Below, piece by piece: positions 25,724-35,921 of a DNA stretch of 64,000 nucleotides. The position numbers and the translations under genes are program-made. The notes below the pieces were generated by a model. It had not been told where the DNA came from, made no database searches, and was given only the letters and a program-made list of their open reading frames with translations. Origin of the DNA: JAJDFU01 sp964641965 (GTDB lineage: Bacteria; Bacteroidota; Bacteroidia; Chitinophagales; Saprospiraceae). Within the stretch, counting starts at the first letter, position 1. The number at the start of each line of letters is the position of its first letter. The stretch spans positions 18,619 to 82,618 of the forward strand of contig CAZXLD010000017.1 in the NCBI GenBank assembly GCA_964641965.1. Direction: 5' to 3'.

Positions 25724-28108
25724 TCATTCTTGAAACTCTACTAGCGTAACACCATCCCCACCTTGTTGGGGCTCGGGATGCCAAACATCCATATTGACGC
25801 GGTATTCTTTCAATTTTCTCCGGACCGCCTTTCGTAAAACACCTGTCCCTTTGCCATGGATAATTTCCAGACTGGTAGCACTGGAGAGCAAAGCTTCGTC
25901 CAAGAACTTTTCCAGCAATCGCAAGGCATCGTCCAGGCGCATACCCCGGATATCAATTTTATGGCTGAAAGTGGCTGGGTTATTCTCTGTATCCGTCATT
26001 ACTTTTCCGGAAACAGGCTGTTGGAGTGGGGAATCCACTTTCCGCAAGTCTCGCACCGCAACAGTCATGCGCAACATCCCCATCTGAATAATAGCTTTTC
26101 CCTTGTTCACGGATTCAACTACGCCCCGGGAATCACCGCTGATCATTACCACATGATCGCCTTGCTGAAGCTCTTCCTGCTTTTGTTTTGGCCCGAAATA
26201 TACTTCTTCACGCAAGTCCTGCACTTTTCCCGCCAGACGCTCTCGTTCTTCTTTTTGTTGTCGGGCTAGTTCCCTTGCCCGTTCCAGGTTTTTCTCTTCT
26301 TTGATCTCCCGTATAGCTTTTTCTAACTCCCGATTTTCTCTTGCCTGCTGCTGTAAGGCTTGTTCCTTGTTGGCCAATTTCAAACGCTTCCGTTTGTACT
26401 CCAGGTCTCGGTGTAGCTGTTCGTAATTCTTGACCAGCTTATCCAATTTGGCTTCCCGTTCTCCGATGGATTCCAGTTTTTCCTCAAGTGCTTTTTTCTG
26501 CTGCTGAAGGTCAACCAGCAATTCGTCAACCGCTTTTTCACTCGGACCGGTCTTTTTTCGGGCATAACTTAAAACCGCATCATCTAAACCGCTTTTGGTC
26601 GCAATTTCGAACGCATAGGAACTGCCAGGCCGACCAATTGAAAGGGTATAAGTCGGAGTTAGGTGCTCTTTATCGAAAGCCATGGCTCCGTTGAGGATAC
26701 CTTTGGTTTTGAAAGCAAACACTTTCAGGTTGGAATAGTGCGTGGTAATAATGCCACTAACTTGCTTTTTATTGAGAGCATACAAGATCGCTTCAGCAAT
26801 GGAGCCACCAATTTTCGGATCTGTTCCCGACCCGAATTCATCAATGACAACCAATGACTCTGCATCGGCCTGATCCAGGAAGGATTTCATGTTGCGGAGT
26901 CTGGAGCTATATGTGCTTAAATCGTTTTCAATCGATTGCGAATCTCCAATATCGGCGAACACTTTATTGAAGATGCCCACTTTTGACTGTTCACCTGCTG
27001 GTACCAATAAGCCCGATTGCACCATTAATTGCAGCACCCCCACCGTTTTCATAGTGATTGATTTACCTCCGGCATTTGGTCCGCTAAGGATCAATATTCG
27101 GTTGGGGCCAAACAGTTGCAGGTCAAATGGAATCGTCGCCTTACCTAGATCTTTGTTTTTGAGAAACAATAAAGGATGGAACGCCTTTACCCAACCTAAA
27201 TGTGGCTTGGAAAGCACTTCCGGACGTTGGGCGTCCATCCGGATTGCCAGCCGACCTTTCGCCGTTACCAGATCATAGGTCACCAATAAACCTTGGTAGT
27301 CCCGAATCGTAGGCACATAGGGGCGCAGTAAAGCACTCAATTCCTTAAGAATCCGATAGATCTCTCGCTTTTCCTCCGTTTGAAGATCAAAGATATCGTT
27401 ATTGATCTCGATAACTGCTTCCGGCTCAATAAATGCGGTCTTCCCAGTTGTGGATTCATCATGAATGATCCCCCTAATTTTACGTTTATGTTCGGAGGGT
27501 ACACTGAGCACTCTTCGGCCGTTCCGAAGGCTCTCTACGTTATCGGTAAGCCAGCCATTACTTCTGTATTTATTGGCCAGTTGTCGAAACTGTTTGTCCA
27601 ACTCCCGCTGCTTACTGCCAATTGCTTGCCGGATAGCCTGTAGTTGAGGAGAGGCATCCGGCCGAATGTTGCCTTCTTCGTCTACCACCCGGTCAATCTC
27701 CTCTAACAGGGTGCCCTCAAAGTGAAAGCCTTTCAGTTTAGCGTAAAGTGTGGGAAAACGCTCCTGGCGTTGAGGGGAAAAAAACTGGAATGCCCCCTTT
27801 ACCAATTGCATCGACTTCCCGATCCGGACCAAACTGTCCTCCGGCAACACATATCCCTCCACCTCAAGCATCCGCAGATCCTCATCCAGATTTTCATAAA
27901 CCGCTTGTGGAAAAGGATGGTCTCCCGAAAGGCTTTCCACCATTTCCTGTACCTCATCCAATCGCTGATCCACCCAGCGCTTATCAGAATTAGGAATTAA
28001 TGACCGGGCAGCTTCCTTACCCATCGAGCCTGCACAATATTGCTCCAGCAAGGCAAGGACCTTATTATACTCCAGTTTTTCGAATAAATCTTCGGGGTAG
28101 AATGTCAT
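25724..28108 (-). CDS. mutS2: MutS2 family DNA/ribosome-associated ATPase
   Basis: A 794-residue MutS2: core and clamp helices, a MutS-type ATPase with Walker A GPNAGGKS near 342 and Walker B VVIDEFGSGTDP, a long charged coiled-coil (about 515-625), and a C-terminal Smr nuclease-like domain (KIDIRGMRLDDAL, EIIHGKGTGVLR). It lacks the MutS mismatch-recognition domain. Members suppress recombination in some species, and in Bacillus MutS2 splits collided ribosomes, so either role is possible. Single gene on the minus strand. Confidence 0.93.
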   Translation of the reverse strand: MTFYPEDLFEKLEYNKVLALLEQYCAGSMGKEAARSLIPNSDKRWVDQRLDEVQEMVESLSGDHPFPQAVYENLDEDLRMLEVEGYVLPEDSLVRIGKSMQLVKGAFQFFSPQRQERFPTLYAKLKGFHFEGTLLEEIDRVVDEEGNIRPDASPQLQAIRQAIGSKQRELDKQFRQLANKYRSNGWLTDNVESLRNGRRVLSVPSEHKRKIRGIIHDESTTGKTAFIEPEAVIEINNDIFDLQTEEKREIYRILKELSALLRPYVPTIRDYQGLLVTYDLVTAKGRLAIRMDAQRPEVLSKPHLGWVKAFHPLLFLKNKDLGKATIPFDLQLFGPNRILILSGPNAGGKSITMKTVGVLQLMVQSGLLVPAGEQSKVGIFNKVFADIGDSQSIENDLSTYSSRLRNMKSFLDQADAESLVVIDEFGSGTDPKIGGSIAEAILYALNKKQVSGIITTHYSNLKVFAFKTKGILNGAMAFDKEHLTPTYTLSIGRPGSSYAFEIATKSGLDDAVLSYARKKTGPSEKAVDELLVDLQQQKKALEEKLESIGEREAKLDKLVKNYEQLHRDLEYKRKRLKLANKEQALQQQARENRELEKAIREIKEEKNLERARELARQQKEERERLAGKVQDLREEVYFGPKQKQEELQQGDHVVMISGDSRGVVESVNKGKAIIQMGMLRMTVAVRDLRKVDSPLQQPVSGKVMTDTENNPATFSHKIDIRGMRLDDALRLLEKFLDEALLSSATSLEIIHGKGTGVLRKAVRRKLKEYRVNMDVWHPEPQQGGDGVTLVEFQE

Positions 28109-28215
28109 TAGTATAGCTTGTAAAGCAATGGTTTAGAGCATTATTACTAAAAATACTAGTGTTCCAAACCCAACCCTTCTTGCATCGGATATCGTCTTGC
28201 GTAAAAAATCAAAGC

Positions 28216-28932
28216 ATGAGAACAAAGCTAAGCATTGCACTGTTCGCGGCGGTGGTAGCAATTTCCTGTTCGAAGCAAGAGGATGGCTTAGTACCCTTAC
28301 TCGAGAATGCCATGACAACAAATCCAATTCGGTGGGATCAACTTGCCGTAGGGCAAACCACCTATTACCTTCGATTTGAAGGTGAATATTACTTCCAGGA
28401 TGGAGTAGATGCGCCTCCGATGTATCAAGCCGATACATTGATTTTGGAAATAATTGCTCAGGAAGGCGAAAAGTTCCGCGTTCAGGAATATCTTTCCCCG
28501 GGCTCCATCTCAAGAGGTGCGTCTAATCCCAAGGTTGCTATGCCGGATGTGCTATATCAGTATTACTTCACTGTTCGCAGCGATTCTCTTGTTGTAGAAC
28601 CGCTGATTTACAGCCAGGTGTTAACATCCAGATTTTTTCCAAGCCAGTCTATAACTGCATTTCCATTCGAGACCGAGGATGCCGTTCATTTGTCTTACGA
28701 CGGTTGGGGCACTACTCCGCCCAATTGTGTTTGTGTACAAGAAGGTACAACCGAATCCCTTTCAGTGTTGGGCGAGACTTACCTGGGACTTTCTACCCTT
28801 ATCGATAATGCATGGATGGCGGCAGACGGCCCGGGTTTTACGGCCACTTATAAGCCCTCCCAAGGTATTGTGCGGTATTACGCCGTGGAGCCCTGGTTTC
28901 AAACCGGAACCGGTTGGGACCTTCTTCCTTAA
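28216..28932 (+). CDS. Hypothetical lipoprotein
   Basis: A 238-residue protein with a lipoprotein signal (MRTKLSIALF, lipobox ending at C18 in AISCSK); this start is preferred to an open frame beginning 57 bases earlier. The mature part is mostly beta-rich by composition, with no motif I recognise and a small VCV Cys pair. It lies 42 bases before aroC on the same strand; a shared transcript is possible without implying shared function. Confidence 0.75.
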   Translation: MRTKLSIALFAAVVAISCSKQEDGLVPLLENAMTTNPIRWDQLAVGQTTYYLRFEGEYYFQDGVDAPPMYQADTLILEIIAQEGEKFRVQEYLSPGSISRGASNPKVAMPDVLYQYYFTVRSDSLVVEPLIYSQVLTSRFFPSQSITAFPFETEDAVHLSYDGWGTTPPNCVCVQEGTTESLSVLGETYLGLSTLIDNAWMAADGPGFTATYKPSQGIVRYYAVEPWFQTGTGWDLLP

Positions 28933-28974
28933 ATCCTTGGTATATTCGCCGCACTTAACTAAAAGTATTTTGGT

Positions 28975-30054
28975 GTGGCTGGAAATAGTTTTGGAGAGAT
29001 CTTCCGAATAACCACTTTTGGTGAGTCCCATGGAAAGGCCATTGGGGTGATTGTAGATGGCTGCCCAGCTGGATTGCAGATCGACCTGGAGGCTCTCCAG
29101 TTGGAAATGGATAGAAGAAGGCCTGGACAATCTGCCATTGTAACGCAACGGAAAGAGGGAGATAAAGTAGAAATCCTATCTGGTCTGTTTGAAGGAAAGA
29201 CCACGGGCACCCCCATTGCTATGGTCATTTTTAATGCAGATGCCCGGTCGAAGGACTATAGCCATATCGCTGATAAATTCAGGCCGTCTCATGCAGATTA
29301 TACCTATCAAGCGAAATACGGCAGGCGAGATTACCGAGGCGGCGGGCGCTCCTCCGCTCGGGAGACTGCGGCCCGAGTAGCTGCAGGCGCTATTGCCAAA
29401 CAGTGGTTGAACCAGCAAGGAATAACCGTTCGGGCCTGGGTAAGCCAGGTAGGCTCCATATGTATGTCTTCTTCCGCCGAGATGTACTCCCTGGAACAGG
29501 TGGAAAGCAATCCGGTCCGCTGTCCGGAGCCAGCTACAGCGGAGGCGATGGAAACCTTGATCCGGGAGGTAAGGAAAGCAGGGGACACCATAGGCGGGAT
29601 TGTAAGCGCCCGAGTCAAGGGGCTACCTCCAGGTATTGGCGAACCCGCATTTGATAAATTACATGCTATCCTGGCTCAGGCCATGATGAGTATTAATGCG
29701 GCTAAAGGTTTCGAATATGGCTCTGGTTTTAGTGGTGTTCAATTGCGGGGATCGGAGCACAATGATGCCTTTGTACTCGAAAACAATCACGTACGCACTA
29801 CGACCAATCATTCCGGCGGAATTCAAGGAGGCATTTCCAATGGGGAGGATGTTTACTTTCGCGTGGCGTTTAAGCCTGTGGCAACCATCGTATCCGATCA
29901 GGAATCTTTGAACGAGGCTGGAGAAACGGTGGTGGTTCAAGGAAAAGGACGACATGATCCATGCGTACTGCCCAGGGCAGTGCCCATTGTGGAAGCCATG
30001 GCAGCGCTTGTGTTGGCCGATCAATTGCTCCGAAGCAGGTCAGACCGGGTTTAA
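28975..30054 (+). CDS. aroC: Chorismate synthase
   Basis: A 359-residue FMN-dependent enzyme of the shikimate pathway that turns EPSP into chorismate. It begins with GTG (MAGNSFGEIFRITTFGESHG). Signature blocks: GESHGKAIGVIVDG, RRPGQS, GGGRSSARETAARVAAGA and GGIQGGISNGEDV. Length is normal. No other aromatic-pathway genes are adjacent. Confidence 0.96.
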   Translation: MAGNSFGEIFRITTFGESHGKAIGVIVDGCPAGLQIDLEALQLEMDRRRPGQSAIVTQRKEGDKVEILSGLFEGKTTGTPIAMVIFNADARSKDYSHIADKFRPSHADYTYQAKYGRRDYRGGGRSSARETAARVAAGAIAKQWLNQQGITVRAWVSQVGSICMSSSAEMYSLEQVESNPVRCPEPATAEAMETLIREVRKAGDTIGGIVSARVKGLPPGIGEPAFDKLHAILAQAMMSINAAKGFEYGSGFSGVQLRGSEHNDAFVLENNHVRTTTNHSGGIQGGISNGEDVYFRVAFKPVATIVSDQESLNEAGETVVVQGKGRHDPCVLPRAVPIVEAMAALVLADQLLRSRSDRV

Positions 30055-30431
30055 ACAGCCTTCTTTTTGATTGACAAAAGGAGTGTCATATTCGTACTTC
30101 ACTGTTTGTTCTATATCTATTTCTTCAGATAAGAGAATTCTAGATGGTAGCTGTACCGACAATCCATCTTGTGGAAAAGTCCATTTATCACTAAACTCTT
30201 TACATCCTTAGCGCCTCCGCAGGGTTCTTTGCGGTTTATATGAGAAGTTCCCTATTCACCTCAAAGTGCGCAAAGGAGCCGCCAAGTATACAAAAAAGAA
30301 ATTATCAACCCTAAGTTCGCTTGCCAGTACAGGTAGTTTTAAAACTTATAGCACCCAAATCATGCAATAGAAAATTGATTTAACTAGGTTTTTGTTTGCA
30401 AGTCCCTCATTTTCACCTTTTTTCTAATGTG
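30055..30431. other. Intergenic stretch after aroC
   Basis: No gene recognised. Two short G/C-rich pieces face each other: CTTAGCGCCTCCGC near 30208-30221, and at 30258-30286 a run whose complement reads CTTGGCGGCTCCTTTGCGC. They look like inverted, worn copies of a short dispersed repeat. The rest is AT-rich. Confidence 0.35.
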
Positions 30432-30531
30432 ATGCATTAGAAAAGCAGGCACTTAATGGGTGAAGCAAGCCTATGATGTTTGACAGTAATGGCTTCAAGC
30501 ATCATAGGCTTTTATTTGTCTTCTAATGCAT
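30420..30531. repeat. Nested inverted repeats with a terminator-like core
   Basis: TTTTCTAATG (30420-30429) faces CATTAGAAAA (30435-30444). The 11-mer ATGCATTAGAA (30432-30442) has an exact inverted copy TTCTAATGCAT at 30521-30531. Between them AAGCCTATGATG (30467-30478) pairs perfectly with CATCATAGGCTT (30500-30511), followed by a short T-run. The arrangement looks like a small palindromic element or a terminator flanked by binding sites; no gene ends just before it. Confidence 0.5.
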
Positions 30532-30543
30532 AATCAGGGTAGC

Positions 30544-30671
30544 ATTTTAAGTTAAAAACGGCCTATCCCTTAAATAAACATTTATTGAAATAGTATAATG
30601 TCCATGATCCCGACACTTGTCGTCAAGTCTGACCAGGTTTTGCTATTTTCTTATTTTAAGAATAGGTTATT
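30544..30671 (+). repeat. Intergenic repeat, copy A
   Basis: About 128 bases starting ATTTTAAGT and ending AATAGGTTATT. A copy in the same orientation lies at 35922-36050, with roughly 80 percent matching bases by eye, including the shared core CACTTGTCGTC. Both copies sit just outside the TamB-like gene, one on each side. Neither is coding. Confidence 0.75.
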
Positions 30672-30750
30672 CTTTCCTAAGAACAACATTAGGACGGTCC
30701 TGATACCGATTCTGTGACATCCTGAAATGGCAATGGAAAATCTTACCTTT

Positions 30751-33700
30751 CTATCGCTTGGAGCCCAATAAGTCTTTCCCTTTTTTGACCTCCTCCTTTT
30801 CGGCTTGTTCTTGTTTCTTTTCCTGTTTCCGGTTTCGTTTTTTCTGTCCGATGCTTCGCAGAAACTCGCCGAAGTTGTCGAACTCCTTTCGGAAACTCAA
30901 TCCGGTACCCACCTGCAAGCGCCTGCCCCCCCCAATGTCGGGTTGCAACCTTTGGTACACTCGAAGTTTTAAGGTCCTGTCCTTGTTGATGGCATACTCT
31001 ATCACCAAATCGTTGCCCACAAAGGTCCCGTTATTAGCGTCCGGAGCGGTGATATTCCCGCCCACATCAATATTTCCGCCTACAATCACAGAAAGACGGT
31101 CATTGAAAAAATCCTGGCGAAGCCGGACCTGAAATTCGTTACCGCTGGTATAATCTTGCCCCTCTCCAAGATCAGCTGCCTGATAGCTGGAATAAGCAAC
31201 ATCGATATCGATACCCGATAATACTTTTCCCTCGCTGATGATTTCTGAAAACAGCCCGGTTAGCAGCATGGAAAGCTGGTTGGATAAAAATTCACTGACT
31301 GTATTGTAGAAGATTTCCGTGCCTTGGATGTTTAGGTCGGTGGGTAGAAATTGCCCGGCAACGATCAATCCAAAAACCTGGCGATTCATTTCGTTCTGAT
31401 CGCGACGCAGAACACGCATTTTACTGTCGGTCAAGTTGGCCAATTCACCGGTCAGGTCGGGGAAGAAAATATCAAAATTAATAATCGGCTTCTCCAGCGG
31501 ACCGCTCAGCGCCATCTCCAATATGACCCGGGTAGACTTGCTGGCGTCGTTTTTCAGATCGGAAGAGGCTACTTGTAGATATTCCTGGATAAAATTTGCC
31601 ACAGATGTACTCAAGGACCGGTACTCTGCTTTGACATTCAACTGGGCATTTAAAGGATCACCAGTAAACTGGATAACCCCACCTTCTTTAATTGTAAACT
31701 GCTTATTTACTACATTATACAGCGTAAAGAGATAAGACCCTTTGCTAATATTGTAATTTCCAAACATGGTAAATAATCCATCCCGGGTAACATTGATTTG
31801 TAAGTTCCCTCTTCCGCTCCCCCTCAGCACATCTCCCGCTTGCTGATCGAACACAATCTCCACGACGGCCTCCGGTAGAATCTGAAGATCCATTTCAATC
31901 TCCAATCCTTTCAACTCTACGGTCTGGGATATTGACTTTTCCTGACGAGCCTTTACCTCATCCTGATCAACGAATTCAACAAAATTGACCTGGGCCTCTT
32001 CGGCAGACCGATTTAGCGGGATGGTCAATTGAGAGCTATCGCCTACAGAGGCAAATATGTACAAATTGGGTTTCTTGAAAGGGCCTGAGAATTGAATAGT
32101 ACCGGTACCAAGCGCATGCCCGTAAAACATGTCATTGTCCTGTGCCGTGGTGTTCATCGCCTGCATGCGGTCAATATCGAGATTAACATCCAGCCGAAAA
32201 TTTTTCAAATTTTGATGTCTAATCCCGCCATTGAGTGCAGCTTGATGGCCAAAAACATCGTATAATTTATTGCCCGTGCCATCAAAGAATTGGTTGTCGA
32301 TCCTAAATTCAGCTCCCTGCTCCAACCGATAGCGTGTCTGTAAATAGGATACGGTGAATGCCACATCATTCATGTTAACCAAACCGGAAATGTTAGGTTT
32401 TTGGGGCAAACCATATAATCGGGTCTTTGCATTGACCTTACCGGTCATGTCCTCCACGATATTAGCTATGAAGTACCCGCCAACCTTGGCCGGAAAATTG
32501 ATAAGTGTAGCAGACAGATCGAAATACCCGGCCTGCTGTTCCGGTGGCAAGTCTTCTTCTGGCCCCAAATCCGCTAGATTGAAAAACCCATTGGAAGTGA
32601 TGGCCTGATTACCCTTTTTCAAAGCGAAATCTATATCCATTCTACTTTTAACATCCGGAGCTTCCGCATAAAAGTCCAGACGCCCTCGATCTTCCTCATT
32701 CAGAATAAAACTGGGTGCTTCGAGATTAACGGTGAGCCCTTTCAAATTGAAAACATCCTGAATTTTAAGATCCACCTCGTAGTTACCATCAAACTGAAGG
32801 GGCTCATAGTTGAGCACATCATTCAGGTAGTCCAAGTCAATATCCAACAACCGCAGGTGGAGCCCCGTATTTTGCAAGTCTGCCATTTCGAGCAGCTGGA
32901 CTCCATTGGTCATAAAAAAATTCTGGGTCTTGAACGTGTTCTTTCCAAACTGCAAGTAATTATCTGGATCGATCTGCCAACGTTTTTGGAATAAGAAGAC
33001 ATCGGAATCGTCAAACTCAATACGAAAACCAGAGGTGTCGGTGAGCATGAACGAACCATTGAGGTTAACATTATCCACCAGATGATCCTGGCGCTTGTTT
33101 TTCGAACTGAAAGGTTCTTCGGAGTTAATACCAAAGAGAAAGGCATCACCGGTTATAAAGCTTAATAAAACCGTTTGCCCCAACTGAATAGCTGGATTAA
33201 TGTAAACGGAATCCACAGCAAAGTCCAGCCCTCCTTCCTGCTCAATTAAATCCAGGATGACCACCGTATTATAGGCGACTATACTATCGAGTTGTAATCG
33301 AGGGATTTCAAGGTCGATCAACAAGGAATCCTTTTCGCTATCCAGATAGCCTTTGACCCGAGTGTCGTCCAAGGCACCTAATTTAGGGCTTACCAATTTT
33401 TCAAATCCCCCGCTGGAGGGAATGGATAGATCGTAGGTAAATGATTGCGGCGGCCGAGTTAGCGAATCCGATTTCAGTCCTATCCTTTGTGCTAGATCTG
33501 GAAAGTTTTGGTGAAGAAGGTTAGAAAATACAGCTGGAGTTTCCACAATATTAAACAAACCCTCGACCCGGCCAGACAGAAGGTTTCCATCCAACTGGTA
33601 TACCTTATGACCGTCGTCGCCTATGGAGGATTGAAGGGCCAGCGAATCGACGCGAAGCTCTTCTTGGGGCGTATTGATCAAAAAGTCCACCAAAGAGATG

Positions 33701-35721
33701 GTCCCTTGCATTTTTGCAGGATCAGTTTCCTTCACATCGAGTTTTACCCTGCCGGATATTAGGTATTCTTCTTTGCTCAGGTTTAGCTGGAGCAGGTCAA
33801 GTCGCCGAATATCGGCCTGGAAATCAAATTCTGGTACTCCCGTGTTCAAGTCGGCTTTACCATCAAATGAAAAGTCAATATTGTCATCCTGGATATTTAG
33901 GCTCCCGTCAAATCGATTTTGATTGAGAACTCCGCTGACCCGTGCATTTTCATACCGATAGCCCTTGTACTCCAGGGAAGCTACATTGGCCTCCAGCTCC
34001 GCTACAGCAGTGGCAGCCGTAAGACCGATGCCGTCGACAACCCTTGAACTAACATTGACAAATCCCAAATTAGGATCTCCGGTCCAGGTGCCCAGGTCAA
34101 AATTCAACAGCGCCAACTCCCCGGAATATTCAGCGAGCTCCCTGCCGGGAACCAGGTTCATGCGCATATCGAGACGAGCCTCTCCAATATTCGTTTTAAG
34201 CAATCCATTGGCAACAAAATCTTCAAAAAAGCCATCATAAGAACCCTCAAAAGCTAAATTGCCCAGTTGGTTGAAGTTTATGGGTAGTCGCAAACCAGGT
34301 ATCAAATCCCGAAGGGTTTGCATCTTCGTTTTCAATTCATCCAACCGCACATTCAACCGTTCCTCTCCCCGAACTGTAATGTCATTTGTAGAAAAACGGC
34401 CCCGTATAATAGTACTATCTGCCAATTGGACATTCAAATTCCGGGCTCGCAATCGATTGACACTGCCAGACATGGATCCCGAAATTCGGATTACTTCATT
34501 CTGATTACTAGCAAAGAAGCGGTTTTTCCCCAATCCAGGTGCGAATACCAAAATATCCGACAAGGAAACACGAGTATTTGTAAGATCACCCCGCATGCGC
34601 ACCCGATTTACAAAATCAGAGAAATCGGTGTAAGCGCTGTAATTCATCTGGAAAAAATTGGAAATCCGGCTTTGTGGGGTTTCGATCAAAAGCCCGTCCA
34701 GGGTTACAGTTTCTGAAGATACGGTAACGGCCTTTGCAGATAGCCGATCCAGAATGAATCCACTCTTATCCCGGAATCGAATGGCATCTACACTACCTGT
34801 AAATACATTATCCTTCCACCTGAAATCGTCTATGCCAATGCCGATATCATACACATCCATATGGCGGTAATCCAGTATGGAATCGGGAGTCATCTTTACA
34901 GGATCTTTGCGATAATTGTGCAGCCGAAATGTTCCTCCGGAAAGGGTCAGCCGGTCAATCCCTGCTTCGAAGAAAGTACTATCCTCAGGGGCTTTGGTAT
35001 TCCGCTCCGGTAGCAAGGCTTGCAGACTATCGGGCAAGGGCACAGAGGGGTAATTTTCAATCTCGATCAAGGGTTCCACCAGGTGCACCCCCGTAGCCAT
35101 TATCTTTTTGTCTGGAAGGTCGAAGGTGTCCATCAGGATTTGACCTTCTGAAAGATAAATATGGAGGAGGCTGCCTTTGACCAGGTCCTCCTTCCTAAAA
35201 TCCACATCATACAAACTCAGCCGATTCAATTTTAAATGGAGTGGCTTGCCTTTCTTCTCTTTTCTAGGAAATAACTGGTCGAGTATTTTTTCAAAATCGC
35301 TCTCCACCTGACCGACCCTCCTTACCCAATTGAGCTGCGCTTGTTCCAGTTCCAGTTTGTTGACCTGAATCCCGTTTTTTGCCCAAGCAAAGGGATTGAT
35401 ACTTAGGTCAATTTTAAGGGAATGACTGTACAACAAGGTATCTCTGGAATAGTCTTCCAGATAAAAATGGTGTAATTCAAATCGGTTTAAAAATAGGAGT
35501 GAGATCCGGTCTATCTTAACCGTGGTCTGAAGTTCCTTAGATAGAAAGCGAGTAGCCTGCCTGGCCGCCCAGGTTTGAACAGCCGGAATCTGAAATAATA
35601 AAGTGGTGATTAAAATGAACCCGACCAGCAACAACAATCCCTTCCTGACCCAGCGAAAAATACGCCTGCGCAGGGGAGCCTGAGGGTTGGATTTGTTCAT
35701 TTGCTGCTCTTCCATGGTCAC
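30751..35721 (-). CDS. TamB-like translocation/assembly module protein
   Basis: A 1656-residue envelope protein with one N-terminal membrane anchor (about 28-44) after a basic stretch. A very long repetitive beta-rich region follows, as in AsmA/TamB-type proteins that bridge inner and outer membranes and carry lipids or help insert outer-membrane proteins. The C-terminal part (about 1250-1600) has the TamB domain pattern, with GNYNISKGSYLFTLYNVVNK and GLFSEIISEGKVLSGIDIDV. The chain ends in a Lys/Glu-rich tail. No TamA/BamA partner gene adjoins it. Three Met codons near the start (35721, 35715, 35700) are all possible. Confidence 0.88.
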   Translation of the reverse strand: MTMEEQQMNKSNPQAPLRRRIFRWVRKGLLLLVGFILITTLLFQIPAVQTWAARQATRFLSKELQTTVKIDRISLLFLNRFELHHFYLEDYSRDTLLYSHSLKIDLSINPFAWAKNGIQVNKLELEQAQLNWVRRVGQVESDFEKILDQLFPRKEKKGKPLHLKLNRLSLYDVDFRKEDLVKGSLLHIYLSEGQILMDTFDLPDKKIMATGVHLVEPLIEIENYPSVPLPDSLQALLPERNTKAPEDSTFFEAGIDRLTLSGGTFRLHNYRKDPVKMTPDSILDYRHMDVYDIGIGIDDFRWKDNVFTGSVDAIRFRDKSGFILDRLSAKAVTVSSETVTLDGLLIETPQSRISNFFQMNYSAYTDFSDFVNRVRMRGDLTNTRVSLSDILVFAPGLGKNRFFASNQNEVIRISGSMSGSVNRLRARNLNVQLADSTIIRGRFSTNDITVRGEERLNVRLDELKTKMQTLRDLIPGLRLPINFNQLGNLAFEGSYDGFFEDFVANGLLKTNIGEARLDMRMNLVPGRELAEYSGELALLNFDLGTWTGDPNLGFVNVSSRVVDGIGLTAATAVAELEANVASLEYKGYRYENARVSGVLNQNRFDGSLNIQDDNIDFSFDGKADLNTGVPEFDFQADIRRLDLLQLNLSKEEYLISGRVKLDVKETDPAKMQGTISLVDFLINTPQEELRVDSLALQSSIGDDGHKVYQLDGNLLSGRVEGLFNIVETPAVFSNLLHQNFPDLAQRIGLKSDSLTRPPQSFTYDLSIPSSGGFEKLVSPKLGALDDTRVKGYLDSEKDSLLIDLEIPRLQLDSIVAYNTVVILDLIEQEGGLDFAVDSVYINPAIQLGQTVLLSFITGDAFLFGINSEEPFSSKNKRQDHLVDNVNLNGSFMLTDTSGFRIEFDDSDVFLFQKRWQIDPDNYLQFGKNTFKTQNFFMTNGVQLLEMADLQNTGLHLRLLDIDLDYLNDVLNYEPLQFDGNYEVDLKIQDVFNLKGLTVNLEAPSFILNEEDRGRLDFYAEAPDVKSRMDIDFALKKGNQAITSNGFFNLADLGPEEDLPPEQQAGYFDLSATLINFPAKVGGYFIANIVEDMTGKVNAKTRLYGLPQKPNISGLVNMNDVAFTVSYLQTRYRLEQGAEFRIDNQFFDGTGNKLYDVFGHQAALNGGIRHQNLKNFRLDVNLDIDRMQAMNTTAQDNDMFYGHALGTGTIQFSGPFKKPNLYIFASVGDSSQLTIPLNRSAEEAQVNFVEFVDQDEVKARQEKSISQTVELKGLEIEMDLQILPEAVVEIVFDQQAGDVLRGSGRGNLQINVTRDGLFTMFGNYNISKGSYLFTLYNVVNKQFTIKEGGVIQFTGDPLNAQLNVKAEYRSLSTSVANFIQEYLQVASSDLKNDASKSTRVILEMALSGPLEKPIINFDIFFPDLTGELANLTDSKMRVLRRDQNEMNRQVFGLIVAGQFLPTDLNIQGTEIFYNTVSEFLSNQLSMLLTGLFSEIISEGKVLSGIDIDVAYSSYQAADLGEGQDYTSGNEFQVRLRQDFFNDRLSVIVGGNIDVGGNITAPDANNGTFVGNDLVIEYAINKDRTLKLRVYQRLQPDIGGGRRLQVGTGLSFRKEFDNFGEFLRSIGQKKRNRKQEKKQEQAEKEEVKKGKDLLGSKR

Positions 35722-35751
35722 ATTTATCGGGTCTGCTGACCCATGCCCACC

Positions 35752-35917
35752 TTAGAACATGTTGAGATTTGGCTTTTGGAGCGAACGACCCCAAATTTTT
35801 GTTCTGCGCAAGGCGCTTTGAGGGCGCATGGCCACAGCTACGCAACCGAAAAGGAACTCTACACAGGACGAAATTTGGTGAGTGTAGCGCAAAGTGTTCA
35901 ATTTCAACATGTTCTTA
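35752..35917. mobile_element. MITE-like fold-back element
   Basis: AGAACATGTTGA (35754-35765) and TCAACATGTTCT (35904-35915) are exact 12-bp inverted ends of a ~166-bp segment. The inversion continues imperfectly inside: ACCCCAAATTTTTGTTCT on the left faces a right-arm copy whose complement reads TCACCAAATTTCGTCCT. No transposase is encoded. Size and structure suit a miniature inverted-repeat element. It sits directly beside repeat copy B. Confidence 0.5.
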
Positions 35918-35921
35918 TACT

